Of a stretch of 64,000 nt of DNA, positions 50,311 through 62,000 are shown in pieces; the stretch's first letter is position 1; every line of letters begins with the position of its first letter. The position numbers and the translations under genes are program-made. The stretch spans positions 1 to 64,000 of the forward strand of contig JADJTE010000007.1 in assembly GCA_016711295.1 (NCBI GenBank), read 5' to 3'. The stretch is from Sphingobacteriales bacterium (GTDB lineage Bacteria; Bacteroidota; Bacteroidia; Chitinophagales; UBA2359). A model generated the notes under the pieces. That model did no database searches. It was not told the DNA's origin and saw nothing but the letters and a program-made list of their open reading frames with translations.

Positions 50311-51634
50311 TTATTCATCTCTTGGTGCCAACCCATCGGCAAAATCGATGAGCAGGCGGCAAAGCGGTACAAAATGCGAAAGCGGCAGCGTGCCTGCGCG
50401 GTCGTAAATATCGTGATAAGCCTTGATGCCGCCCATCGTATAGATAAAAAAGCAAGGCACTTGGCGTTCGTAAAACCAATGGTGGTCGCTATTGGCGGCT
50501 TTGCCTCGTTGCTTGATGAGGGGCAAATATTGCTGCCTTTGGTTAATCTGTTGTAAGTGCTGAAATTGGTGCGGAAATTCAGTCGCATTGACTACCGTAA
50601 TGCCTTCGTTGCCCGTCCCTACTATATCCGTATTGACCAAAAATTTAATCTTTTTCAGGTCAAATGGGGCATTATGGACATAATGTTTAGAACCGAGCAA
50701 ACCCAACTCCTCGCCGCTAAATGCAATGAATAGCACGGTATAATAGGGCTTGTGTTGGCTATAATGCTTGGCTAAATTGAGCAGCATAGCAATACCGCTC
50801 GCGTTATCATTCGCGCCAGGGATATATACATCGCTGCCCATGCGCCCTAAGTGGTCGTAGTGTGCCGTGAATACGACAAAACTATCCGGCACTACGGCTC
50901 CGCTGATATAGCCTACTACATTGCGGGTCTCGTAGTTTTGCAAATATTCAGCATCAATTTTGAGTTGTATATCGCTGTTTGTTTGTGCAAAATACGTACT
51001 TTTGAGTTGTATCTCGGAATAGTACAAGGGTTTAGTGCTGATATGCCAAGTCAGTTTATCAAATGCGGGCACGATATAGGCGGCAGCTTTGGCGCGTTGT
51101 TTGAAGTTGGATAGGCGGTTGCGCAGCGAATCGGCATATTGTTGGCGATAGCACAACTGCACAACCTGCCCCTGAAAATGTTGCTGCATTAGGCGGTCGT
51201 AGCGTTTGCTTTGCAGCAAATCGCGCTCGCTAATGCGCCGTATTTTATATTTGCCCTCGATGCTGCCCGACCCAGGCGTGACCTGATAATCGATACCGGG
51301 CAATAAGTATCGTTTGCCCAGCGTTAGTCCATACAACTCGGATATACCATTGCATTGACGCGGAAAGGTTGGTAATAATCCAAACCCAACAGTTCTAATC
51401 CCCAACGTTTGAACTCGCGCGATATATACCGCGCTGCCAAGCGGTCGCCATCGCGCACATAAGCCCTTCCGTGCATCGAAGGAGCACTTAACGTGTCGAC
51501 CACCGCTCGCGCGTAGGATAGGTCTTGCCCCGCCAAATAGATAGGGCTAATAAGCAATAGGCGCCCAATAAACAAAGCCCAATAATGTATGACGGCTTGT
51601 TTGCAAATGTATAGATTAATCTTTTTTTTGCCAT
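50311..51634 (-). CDS. M28-family zinc aminopeptidase-like protein (two indels)
   Basis: A probable cell-envelope metallopeptidase of about 440 residues. The di-zinc ligands of family M28 are visible: H and D in TAHYDHLG, D in GANDNASG, the EE pair in SGEELGLLGS, D in NTDIVGTG and H near KAYHDIYD. Correcting the A-run at 51622-51629 lets the gene start at ATG 51634 with a hydrophobic N-terminus (LFIGRLLLISPIYLA). A second shift lies near 51335. A GTG/TTG start around 51575 is the alternative. It is divergent from the methyltransferase gene with only nine bases between start codons. It converges with the small gene at 50271, 39 bp away. Confidence 0.8.
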
Positions 51635-51643
51635 CGGTAAAAT

Positions 51644-52354
51644 ATGTTTCGATTTAAGCAATTTAGTGTGGCGCATGACCGTTGTGCTATGAAAGTGGGC
51701 ACCGATGGCGTATTGCTGGGGGCTTGGGCTGATATGGCACAGACGCAACACCTCTTAGATATAGGCACGGGCACGGGATTGATAGCCCTGATGCTGGCGC
51801 AGCGCAGTGCCCAAACAGTGCAGATAGATGCCATTGACATTGCCGCCGATGCTGCCGAGCAAGCCCGCCAAAATATAGCGCGGTCGCCTTGGGCAAACCG
51901 CATCAAGGTAGCGCATTGCGCCTTGCAGCACTATGCGCCCAGCACGCGCTACGACCATATTGTAAGCAATCCGCCTTTTTTTCGCGCTGCCCTCTTGTCA
52001 GCCCAAGCCATGCGCAATACCGCCCGCCACGATACCGATTTGAGTTTCGAAGCCCTATTGCACCACGCGGCGCGGCTTTTGCTGCCCCAAGGGCGGTTGA
52101 GCGTTGTTTTGCCGCACGAATGTCGCCAATTATTTGCACAATTAGCCGCCATAGAACAATTATACATTTGCCGCCAAACCGATATAGCCGCCTATCCCAA
52201 CAAAGTTCCGAAGCGCGTATTGCTCGAATTGCGCTATTCAGCCCAAGCCTCCAAGTGCCAACACGATATTTTGCACGTATACCAACACAAAGATACAAAA
52301 AAATATAGTACAAATTATCAACAACTAACCAATGAGTTTTATTGGCAGGAATAA
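51644..52354 (+). CDS. trmN6: tRNA1(Val) (adenine-37-N6)-methyltransferase, YfiC/TrmN6-like
   Basis: A class I SAM methyltransferase of 236 residues, expected to methylate A37 of tRNA1(Val). The N-terminus FRFKQFSVAHDRCAMKVGTD and the SAM-binding LLDIGTGTGLIALML are family marks. The catalytic NPPF motif sits in YDHIVSNPPFFRAAL. Length and motif order match YfiC. The start at 51644 is directly before the conserved FRFKQF. The gene shares a nine-base divergent spacer with the M28 peptidase, so the two must use overlapping control regions. Confidence 0.9.
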   Translation: MFRFKQFSVAHDRCAMKVGTDGVLLGAWADMAQTQHLLDIGTGTGLIALMLAQRSAQTVQIDAIDIAADAAEQARQNIARSPWANRIKVAHCALQHYAPSTRYDHIVSNPPFFRAALLSAQAMRNTARHDTDLSFEALLHHAARLLLPQGRLSVVLPHECRQLFAQLAAIEQLYICRQTDIAAYPNKVPKRVLLELRYSAQASKCQHDILHVYQHKDTKKYSTNYQQLTNEFYWQE

Positions 52355-52503
52355 AAAACACATTAGGGCAAGTTTGTCATCTGTTTGTCAATATTTTTGT
52401 ACCTTTGCGCATGGCGGGTACGCCAAGCCTTCCGACGATACCGCCCTTTATTTGCACCCTCAGCAACATATTCTTTTTCTTTGCCTCCTATTTCTTGTAA
52501 CAC

Positions 52504-53197
52504 ATGTTCAGTAAATTCCAATTGTTGCGTAGCTACCTGCACGCAATCCCTCTCGAAGAAGCGAGCAGCGCATATAACCCCCTACCTGCAAGTGTCGCTA
52601 CGACGCGGGCGTATTCGCCTCTGCGCCGCTAACACAACCTACTCGTACCAAGATTTGTACGTCAATTTTTATACTGTTTTTAAGCGTCTACAATTACAAC
52701 GCCGCCGCTTAAGCAAAGTATTAGTATTGGGTTTCGGGTTGGGCAGTATTCCGTATATGTTACAACGGCGTTTCGGGCAGCAAGACGCGCAATATGTCGG
52801 TGTCGATATAGATGACGTAATCTTGCGTTTAGCCGAGAAATACATGCCCGCCGACATATTGTCGAACCTAACGCTGCATTGCGCCGATGCCCTCGAATGG
52901 GTCAAAAACCCCGATAATCGCCCCAAAGAAGGCTACGACTTGGTAGCAGTCGATATATTTATAGACCGCAATACGCCGTCGCCCTTTACGAGCGTCGAAT
53001 TTCTGACCGCCGCCAAAGCCTTGCTCAATCCCAAAACAGGCGTATTGGCATATAACGCCCTCGCCGACGTACCCGAACAGCGCCAAATAGCACAGCAGTT
53101 TTACGACCAAACGTTCAGCCAAGTATTCGAACATGCCTTGCCTATACACACGACCTATAACCTCATGCTCGTACACGACCCACTGAAAAATAAATAG
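52504..53197 (+). CDS. Spermidine-synthase-like / class I methyltransferase-fold protein (one extra C)
   Basis: About 230 residues after removing one C from the run 52578-52582. The product starts MFSKFQLLRSYLHAIPLEEA and continues NPYLQVSLRRGRIRLCAANT. The nucleotide-binding loop VLVLGFGLGSIPYML and the acidic VGVDIDD match the spermidine-synthase/methyltransferase fold. A further YDLVAVDIFIDR follows. The strict polyamine-site residues are not evident, so the substrate is unknown. A TACCTTTG box at 52400-52407 precedes it by about 100 bp. Confidence 0.75.
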
Positions 53198-53362
53198 TAA
53201 ATACTGCCGCAACAGCCCAAATGCTTGCCCAAACCAAGCGAGTTTAGCACTGTTATAATGGCGGTGTGTTAAAAAATGTAAAAATAAGCAACTAAACCCT
53301 AAAAATTGGCGTTTTTGTACTAACTTTGTCCTTTCGGACTTCACCCAAATAAATTATCATTT

Positions 53363-53856
53363 ATGCGACACTACGCTTTTATGTTGCTTGTACTCAATAT
53401 TTTATCGATTGGTATCTGCTTATCTGCCTTTGCTTCGCGCGAGTCCTACGCCAAATCCAATCCCCTGCTATCTAAACAACCCAAAGGCAGCATTGCACAC
53501 CAAACCGGCACCGAAACGCCTGAACCAGGGCATACCACCTACTCGGAATATACTTCCGCCCCCTAGGAATGTGAAATAACAGAAGCCGAAGCGCACCTTA
53601 TCGCATTCTTCCCGCTAAAAAAAGGAGCAAAAATAGCTAACCACCACATAAAATCAGTCGAGAAAAAGGTACTTAACGATGTTGCCTACAACTACGGCTA
53701 CTATGAAGTGTCCGGCACCCAGAACGGCAGACCTTAGGACCGCAGAAAATGGCATATCTCATTTTGTGGAAAAAACTAAGCCCCGAAAGTTGGAAAATGT
53801 ATTTAGATATTTGGGATTATCAACAAAACGAAAAACAGGATTTATACCTATTCTAA
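53363..53856 (+). pseudogene. Broken gene for a small secreted protein (one TAG, one frameshift)
   Basis: The start at 53363 gives a signal peptide (MLLVLNILSIGICLSAFAS). The frame meets TAG at 53564. It then stays open with protein-like composition (ECEITEAEAHLIAFFPLKKG, LNDVAYNYGYYEVSGTQNG). It shifts by one base near 53730 and ends SWKMYLDIWDYQQNEKQDL at 53856, 14 bp before the DUF3467 gene. No family is recognised. It could be a decayed gene or an intact gene with two sequence errors. A TAACTTTG box at 53331-53338 lies just upstream. Confidence 0.5.
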
Positions 53857-53869
53857 GCCTCCTCCTTGC

Positions 53870-54190
53870 ATGGAACACCCTAAAAATAAAAATCAAATCA
53901 ATATAGAATTGCCCGAAGAAATTGCCGACGGCATATACTCTAATCTCGCCGTCATTACACATTCCAATTCAGAATTTGTAGTCGATTTTATCAAAATAAT
54001 GCCCGGTATGCCCAAGGCAAAGGTTAAGTCGCGTATCATCCTTACGCCCCAACATGCCAAGCGATTTGCCAAAGCCTTATTAGACAACATAATGAAATAC
54101 GAGGCTGCAAACGGCGAAATTGCTGAGAGCACCCAAAATAGCGACGATATGCCGCCCATACATTTCGGCGGACCTCCCACACAGGCATAA
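53870..54190 (+). CDS. DUF3467 domain-containing protein
   Basis: The 106-residue protein matches the DUF3467 family, which is widespread and uncharacterised in bacteria. Typical stretches are INIELPEEIADGIYSNLAVI, THSNSEFVVDFIKIMPGMPK and AKVKSRIILTPQHAKRFAKAL, with IHFGGPP near the end. It is cytoplasmic, with no signal. It follows the broken secreted-protein gene by 14 bp and converges with bshC (25 bp between stops). No function can be given. Confidence 0.9.
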   Translation: MEHPKNKNQINIELPEEIADGIYSNLAVITHSNSEFVVDFIKIMPGMPKAKVKSRIILTPQHAKRFAKALLDNIMKYEAANGEIAESTQNSDDMPPIHFGGPPTQA

Positions 54191-54215
54191 ACTGCGCGTT
54201 TCTGCGCGATTTATG

Positions 54216-55847
54216 CTATGCCCAAAAAATGCTAAATTGTGCATCTAATGGCTCAAAATTGTTGATTAATGTTGCGATAAATTGCTGTTCGTGTTTTATA
54301 TAATAGGGCAACATATTATCGTGTCGCTCCTGCAACGTGCCATTGGGAAATAGCTTGCCCTTGATAGCGCGAATTTGAGCTACCGCCGTTTCAAAATTGC
54401 GCTTTTCGGCACGCAGCAACTTCGCTTCTAATACCTCTACTGATTTTGTCAATTTGGTCATTTCGCCCACTACGCTTGATTGCAGCGTCGGGTCTATCTG
54501 TTGGGCACGCTCTAAAATCTGCTCAAATGCCTCCTGCAAGAGTTGTTTTTGGGCAAACAAGTTCAGTTCGTTATGGCTATTGCGCTGCACATATTCTACT
54601 ACTAATTTATCGACATTCCTGAATATGTCGCGCACCGACAGCGATAGGCGTTCCATTTTTTGAGCAGTATTGCCGTCTATCCATAGGGCAGAATTGCGCG
54701 GCACCAATACGGGATAATGTATGCCAAACGCCGAAAAAACGCCTTTCAGTTGCAACCAATATGCCAACTCACCGCCGCCACCTATCCAAGCCGCTGCGGG
54801 CAAGATGGCTTGTTGGTAGGCAGGGCGCAAAATGACATTCGGGCTTAGGAACTCCGTTTCGTGGCGGGCAATGTCGAGCAATTGCGCCTTTGTCCAATGT
54901 TGCTTGCCGTCTGCTGTTGTCCATTCGTCATTATGGGTCTCTACGCGCTCGCGGCTGCCCGCTGCCAAATAAAATAAATTGACGGGGCGGGCGTGGGCTT
55001 GGCTCTCATATCCCACTGTATGTAGTGCTTGGTCGGTGAGGCGCACATAATCAATGCTACGACAAGGCGGCGTAGTGGTGTTTGTTGTGCGAATGCCTTG
55101 CAATTCGGCTTGGGCAATACGGCTGAAAACGCCCCTTTTGAGGTCGGTATCGTCGGGGTCAAGCACGACCAAGCCATAAGACCCAAACAAATGATTGACC
55201 CAAGCGCGGGTAGCCTCGCCCAACGTAGGTTTATCCAAATAGCAGCGGCGCAACAAGTCTAATACGCGCTGTTCGGCATCGCCTTTGCCCAATACATCGC
55301 CCAATTCATCAAAAAAATGGCTCAAATTGTCGGTAGGCAAACGCCCCACCGCACCGCCTTGTGTGGGCTGCCAAGTAATTGTTTTGCCATATACATGAAT
55401 ATGGTTGATTTCGGCAATATCGTGGTCTTCGCTGCCCATATAATAAACAGGCACTAAGCGGTATTGCGGGAACGAAGCCTGTAATTGCGCCGCCAAGCGT
55501 ATGGCTGCCGCTATTTTATAGACCAAATAAAGCGGACCCAAACATATATTGGGCTGATGGGCAGTAGCAACTACCATTGTTTGAGGTTGTGCCAAAGCCC
55601 TAATATTATCGGCTACGGCTTGGGGCATAGCAGTATGTTGATATTGCCGATGCAAGACATCGCACAACAAAGCACGGTCATAAGCAGTTGGCTGCGCCGA
55701 CAAATCGGCGAGGCTATCGGCTATGCCTTTCGTGCTAAACGGATAGCGGCAAAAGGCTTGTACTGCGGGGTTTCGCGCTATATAATCGAGGAATAATCGC
55801 GAGAAATGCTGCGTATCGGCGTAGGGCAGGGTTTCAATAGTGGGCAT
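54216..55847 (-). CDS. bshC: Bacillithiol biosynthesis cysteine-adding enzyme BshC
   Basis: BshC adds cysteine to glucosamine-malate in the last step of bacillithiol synthesis, a low-molecular-weight thiol also found in many Bacteroidota. The start at 55847 (MPTIETLPYADTQHFSRLFL) gives 543 residues, the family size. Visible landmarks include AHQPNICLGPLYLVYKIAAA, YYMGSEDHDIAEINH and ILPAAAWIGGGGELAYWLQL, which form the nucleotide-like binding pocket of the family. A coiled-coil region lies near residues 430-520. The frame is intact, and no bshA or bshB is nearby. An ATG ten codons further upstream is less likely. Confidence 0.92.
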   Translation of the reverse strand: MPTIETLPYADTQHFSRLFLDYIARNPAVQAFCRYPFSTKGIADSLADLSAQPTAYDRALLCDVLHRQYQHTAMPQAVADNIRALAQPQTMVVATAHQPNICLGPLYLVYKIAAAIRLAAQLQASFPQYRLVPVYYMGSEDHDIAEINHIHVYGKTITWQPTQGGAVGRLPTDNLSHFFDELGDVLGKGDAEQRVLDLLRRCYLDKPTLGEATRAWVNHLFGSYGLVVLDPDDTDLKRGVFSRIAQAELQGIRTTNTTTPPCRSIDYVRLTDQALHTVGYESQAHARPVNLFYLAAGSRERVETHNDEWTTADGKQHWTKAQLLDIARHETEFLSPNVILRPAYQQAILPAAAWIGGGGELAYWLQLKGVFSAFGIHYPVLVPRNSALWIDGNTAQKMERLSLSVRDIFRNVDKLVVEYVQRNSHNELNLFAQKQLLQEAFEQILERAQQIDPTLQSSVVGEMTKLTKSVEVLEAKLLRAEKRNFETAVAQIRAIKGKLFPNGTLQERHDNMLPYYIKHEQQFIATLINNFEPLDAQFSIFWA

Positions 55848-55922
55848 AAGATAAAAAAATAGGCACAGGTGCAACAAAGAAGAGCGGTTTAAAGTTCAAA
55901 TGACCGAAATATGTCGCCTACT

Positions 55923-55954
55923 TGCCATTATCCGCAACTTTGGGCGTATCTTTG
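55923..55954 (+). promoter_or_regulatory. Candidate promoter of the second giant surface-protein gene
   Basis: TTG at 55923 and TATCTTTG at 55947-55954 fit the Bacteroidota consensus, with 21 bases between them instead of 19. The gene start is about 115 bp downstream, which implies a leader. Confidence 0.4.
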
Positions 55955-56070
55955 TGCCCTCAAAACGAGTTGCCTCCTATCCAGAGACAATAAAGCAACC
56001 GAAAGACACGTTTTTTCGTTGATGCAACGATAATGCTACCTAACCCACCTGCAACAACAGCCCATTTCTC

Positions 56071-59000
56071 ATGAAGCATCGTTTACCCATTTTCACCGCC
56101 CTATTCGCCTTGATGTGGGCGGCAAATACTATTGTCATACAAGCCCAGAACTGCCCCGATGTAGATGGTTTTCTCGTCAATTCTTGTGCCGACCCCATTC
56201 CTGCGGGCAACCTCGAGGGCATGAACGAAATGGTTATTTTCCATACAGGTAGCTACGAATACGACCTCAATAACCTCACCATCGGCTGGACTAATACGAA
56301 TTATGCTGCTACAAATGGCTTTTGTCTGTCGGGTTGTAGCTCGCCTTCTACCGATATTAATGACGTGCCTTCGGGCAATACGGGTTTTACTATCAACCCC
56401 CAGCGCGTGGCGGAAATGAACTTGCTTGCCTTTTGTCCCGAAGGCGATTTATTGTTTTCGCCCACATCTAACATCATTCCCGCCGATGCTACCGTTATCG
56501 TTTTTTCGGGCGGCTCGTGTTGGCCCGAACCCGAACCGGGTGCATACTATCCTTACGACTTCACCAATCTATGTGGCTTAGGTCCCATTTATGTTATTTT
56601 CAAAAATGACTGCAGCGGACACGGCAAATTTGCCGACGATGCCGCAGGCGGTGCTACCATTAGCGTCACGTTTGGCAGTGCGGCGGGCGGTTGCAATATC
56701 ACTACACCTTGCCCCTCGTATAGCGTCACCTATACCGGCAATTTTGGGGGTACGGCGGGCAATGGCAGTGGTTTTACCGTAGCAGGGTCGGGTACCACCA
56801 ATGGAACATTTGTCGACTCTGACTGCGACCCACCCGGATTTATCCCACCCACGGGTCAGGTATGCGACCAAACCCCGCCCGATGTCGCGCCTATCGAATT
56901 GTGCGGCACGCCAAGCGTCGCCAATCCCATAAATTATACTGTTGATGTTATTTATGTAGCTGCTAATGCTACTTTGGAGTGGTATAATGCCCAAACTGGC
57001 GGTACATTATTAGGTACGAGTACCAGCGCCAGTCCCGATTTTACCTATTCATTTACCAATACTAATTCGCTATGGGTATTGTCTAACGATAGTGACTGCC
57101 TCAACCCAAGTTGTCGCGTCGAAGTACCCGTAACTACTTTTCCGCTGCCTACCGTAGCTTATTCGCCCGCATCGGCTTGCGCGGGCACCCAAGTATCGCT
57201 CGATGCCATATCTAACGAAGTTGGAGCTACTTTTTCGTGGTATATCGAAAGTCCTACGGGAGTCGATATAACGGGTTCGCTCAATATTACCGACGACCCC
57301 ATTTCGTTCACCCCTACCGAAACGGGCGATTATATCGTATTTTTAGAAGTATTCGGAGCTAATTGTAATAATAATACGGTGGGTATGCTTACGGTCAGCC
57401 CAAGCCCCAGCGTCAACATAACAGGCGGCGCGGCACTGTGTGCAGGTCAAAACCTCAACCTCACCGCCACCGTATCGCCTGTTGCCCCTACTACCTATAT
57501 TTGGTCGGCATCGGGCGGTGGCAATATTTAGGGCAGCACAAGCGGCGGCAGCATTACGGCTACCGCTGGGGTACGTATAACGTTACGTTTACACAGAACG
57601 GTTGTACTCCTACTGACTCGCAGCCTGTTAGTGCGTCGCCTGCACCTACGGCGCTCATATCATGTCCACCAGCGGTTTGTGCGTGTGTTACTGTTGTTCT
57701 GCATGCTTCGGGCGCAGGTGTCTGGGGTAGCTATGTTTGGTCGGCATCGGCAGGCGGCAGTATCACCAGCCCCGCTACTGCTGCTACTGTTACTGTTACT
57801 GGCGCGGCACTCTATACCGTTACCGTCACCAATTCGGGAGGCTGTACAGCTGTGGCACAACAAAACGTCAGTGCGGCGGGTACGCCTGGTGCCCTCATCT
57901 CTGGTCCTACTACTATTTGTACGGGTGGCAATGCTGTACTAACGGCATCGGGCGGCGGCGCGGGAGCACAATATGCTTGGACGGCATCGGGCGGCGGCAA
58001 TATTTCGGGCGCAGCCAATCTCGCCACTATTACGGCTACTACCGCAGGCACCTATACCGTTACTGTCACGAGCAGCGCGGGCTGTACGGCTACCAATCAG
58101 CAAGTATTGACCGCCGCCGCTCCGCCCGATGCTACTATTAGTGCCCCTACAACTACGCTATGCCCTGGCAATAGCACTACCCTAAGCGTGATTCCAAGCA
58201 GTTCTTACCAATGGGCTTTGAACGGCAGCCCCTTAGCAGGCGAAACCAATGCTACGCTCAACGTATCAAGTGCTGGGAGTTATGCGGTTACTGTGACTAA
58301 TGCGCAAGGTTGCACGGCATCGGATATACAAAATATCTCATCGGCTGCTTCCAATCCTACGGCGAGCATTGCGGGCGGGTCTGCCATTTGTCCAGGAGCT
58401 ACGCTTGCCCTCAACGCATCAGGCGCGGGCGCGGGCGGCAGCTATGCTTGGACGGCAATAGGTGGCGGCACTATTTCGGGTGCGACCAATACGGCTGCTA
58501 TTACTGCTACTACGGCAGGCACTTATACTGTTACTCTGACGAGAAGCGCGGGTTGCACGGGTAGCGCAGCGCAAAACGTATTGCTCGGCAGCAACCCCAA
58601 TGCCACTATTCTTGGACCCACGCTTTTGTGCGCAGGTTCGAGTATTACCCTATCGGCATCGGGTGGCACGGGCTACCAATGGCAACTGAACGGCAGCAAT
58701 ATTGGCGGTGCTACTAACAATACCTTCGCCGTAAATACAGCAGGCGATTATACGGTTGTTGTCTCTAATGCACAAGGCTGTACGGCAGTATCGCCCACCC
58801 AAACCGTAAGCAATGCCCCCGCACCCGTAGTAACTATCAGCGGCGGTAATAGCATTTGCCCTGGCTTAGCGGGTATCACCCTCAGCACATCAGCAGGCGC
58901 GAGCTACCAATGGCAACTAAACGGTACTAATATTAGCGGTGCTACTGCCATAAATTATACCGCCAATACCGCAGGCACGTATTCGGTAATAGTAACTAAT

Positions 59001-62000
59001 GCGCAAGGCTGTACAGGTACGGCATCGCATATTATCAGCAATAGCAGCCCAACCACGCCTACCATTAGCGGCAATAATAGTTTTTGTAGTGGCGGCAATA
59101 CTATCCTAAGCGCGTCAGCAGCAACAAGCTATCAATGGCAACTAAATGGCACTAATATTGGCGGGGCTACTACAACGCCTTATACCGCCACCGCAGCAGG
59201 TAGCTATACCGTTGTGATAACCGACGCAATGGGCTGTACTGCCCAGTCGGCACCATTCAGCATATCGGTTGTTTCACCGCCCAACGCTGCTACCTTGCCG
59301 CCCTCTTCTGCCTTATGCAACAATAATTTACCCGGCAACACCATTAGCATAGATTTAGACAATTTGCTCAATGGCGCGTCGGCGGGCGGCGCCTGGACTA
59401 CTACCGCCCCCGCAGGCACCATAGCGGCAGGCAATATATTCAATGCCGACGGACTGACGGCGGGTAGCTATACCGTTACTTATACCGCAACTGCTACGCC
59501 GCCTTGTAGCGATGCCTCATCGTCGCAGAGTATTGACGTTGAGTTTTGCCCTGCTAATTGTACCGAAAATGCCCAATTCAATGCCCCTCCTAACTTGTGT
59601 AGCAGTGCGAGCAGCACCTTAGACCTCAATACCTTGCTTACGGTTACTACTACTACGGGCGGTACTTGGACGACCTCGGCTCCCGCAGGTAGCATCACGG
59701 GTAGCAGTACGTTCAACGCTAATGGCTTAGTGGGTACTTATACCATTACTTATACAGTAATAGGGGCAGCGGGTTGTCCCAACGAAACCTTTACTGCACC
59801 TATCAATATCATAGCTCCGCCCAATGCTGCTACCACATCTCCTGCTACAATTTTGTGCAATGCAGGTATAGGCAATAATATCGACCTGATTGCCTTAATA
59901 ACGGGCGATACGGGTGGTACTTGGACTTGCCCCCAAGCACCCACCGCCATTAGCGGCAATACTTTTTCTGCCAACGGTTTAGCGGCAGGCACTTATACGC
60001 TGGTTTATACTGTATTGGCTACTGCTCCTTGTACGGGTGACGTTCAAACGCAACAGAGCATCAGCGTAGCCGCTCCACAAAATACGACCCTCAACCAATC
60101 GTCTTGCGAAGCGAGTTATGTGCTGAATGCGGGTGTAGGCGGCGCAGGCACTTGGACAGTTGGCGGGGCATTGGCAGCTACTATCAGCCAAGTCAATTCG
60201 CCCAGCACCAGCGTTACCCTCAGCGGCGGCGAGGGCATTTATACCTTTGTATGGACACCTACTACGGGAAATCCGTGCGTCAATACAGTGACCATATCAT
60301 TAACTTATGCCATAGTAGGCGCGTTTGCGGGCAATGACGATATAGTTTGCGGCAATGCTTATACGCTGGGTGCTAATGGCAGCAGCGGCACTTGGAATAT
60401 GGTGAGCGGTCCGGGAAGTGCCGTTTTTGACGATGTTAGTCTCGGTAGCACCGCCATATCGGTGAGCGAATACGGCAGTTATACCTTTGTTTGGACCGTG
60501 AGCAGCGGTGCTTGTTCGGGCAGCGATGAAGTAAGTATTTTCTTTTTTCCCGAACCTACGTCCGACCCACACCGACTATATCCGAACAGGTATGCGGCAC
60601 GACCTATGCCCTCAATCCTGCTGTGCTAAACCCCAGCACGGGCAGCATCATATTGGGCGATTGGACAGACATAACGGGCGGTGGCAGCATTGCCCCTACC
60701 ACCCGCCGTAGTTTGCGGTTGGCAATTTACAGCACCATCGGGAGCTACGGTCAGTTTTGCACCCGACAGCAGTACGCCCGAAGCTATTGCAACAGTGAGC
60801 CAAGCGGGTATTTATACCTTTACTTGGGTCTGCAACGGTGGCGGCGTGGTCGATTGTGGCTTACCTAATCCCATCACTGTCGAGTTTGTTGCTCCGCTCA
60901 ACCTCAATGTTCAGGTGGCTTGCTTGGGTACTACGCAATATACCGTAACAGTAAACATCAGTGGCGGTCTGCCGCCTTATACGGCAAACGGCATAGCCAC
61001 AGGCGGCAATAGCTACACGCAGACCTACGCCGACGGTATCAATTATTCGATAGAAATAGACGATAACAGCACTTGTAACTCGCAAAATGCGGGCGGTATC
61101 AATCCCAGTTGCGGCTGTCCGCCTGTGCCCTCGCCCATCGTATCGGGCGACCCGACTATTGCGTGGGTGAGGTTATCCCGACATTTAGTACCACGCCTTT
61201 TGCGCCCAATTACGAATATAATTGGTATGCAGCGGGTAGTAGCACGCCCGTTGTGAGCAATTCGCTCACCTTTATGCCCCCCGCCGACGGCGATTATTAC
61301 GTGGTAGCCGTTGTGCAAGACGGTTGTACGAGTTTACCCACCAATTTTTCTATCTATCAAACCCCCAATCCGCCTATACCTAATCTTTTGCCTAACTATA
61401 CGTATTGCCAAAACGAGACGGCAGGTATATTAGCTACTGCCCAAACTGCGGGAGGGTTACTATATTGGATTAGTACCGACGGCACAGTAAGCGGTAGCGG
61501 TGCAATATTCAGCCCTAATACGGCAACAGTTGGCACACTCACATATCAGATATTTGAAGAGGCAATTGGCTTTTGTTTAGGAACATCTGCCGAAACCACT
61601 ATCACAGTCAATAATTGCTCCTGCCCCACCATAAATGGCATTATTGGACAACCCTTTGCTTGTAGCGGCGAAACCATCACCCTAAGTGCCGACATCAACG
61701 ACCCTGCGGGCAATTTAGACCATATAGAATGGCATGATGAAAATGGCAATTTGGTCTCGGGCAATATCGTGCGCACCACAACGGGCTGTACGGCGCAGAC
61801 ATTTAATTATACGGTAGAAATATATTGCAATAACGACCCTAATATACCTTTCCAAGTCGAAATAGTACCTGTTACGTTCTATCCTTTGCCCGCAGCTACG
61901 GTCGGTCTGAGTAATAATGGCTGTACGCTGACTGCTACGCCTGCCTGCCCCGCCTTTGCCATAGTAGGCAATAATACGGCAACTACGAATATCGATGGTG

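Noticed and set aside
53564..57531. Recoded TAG codons (alternative genetic code)
   Set aside because: TAG is used as a normal stop at the ends of the template and variable regions, and most genes have no internal TAG. Two or three isolated cases fit errors or decay.
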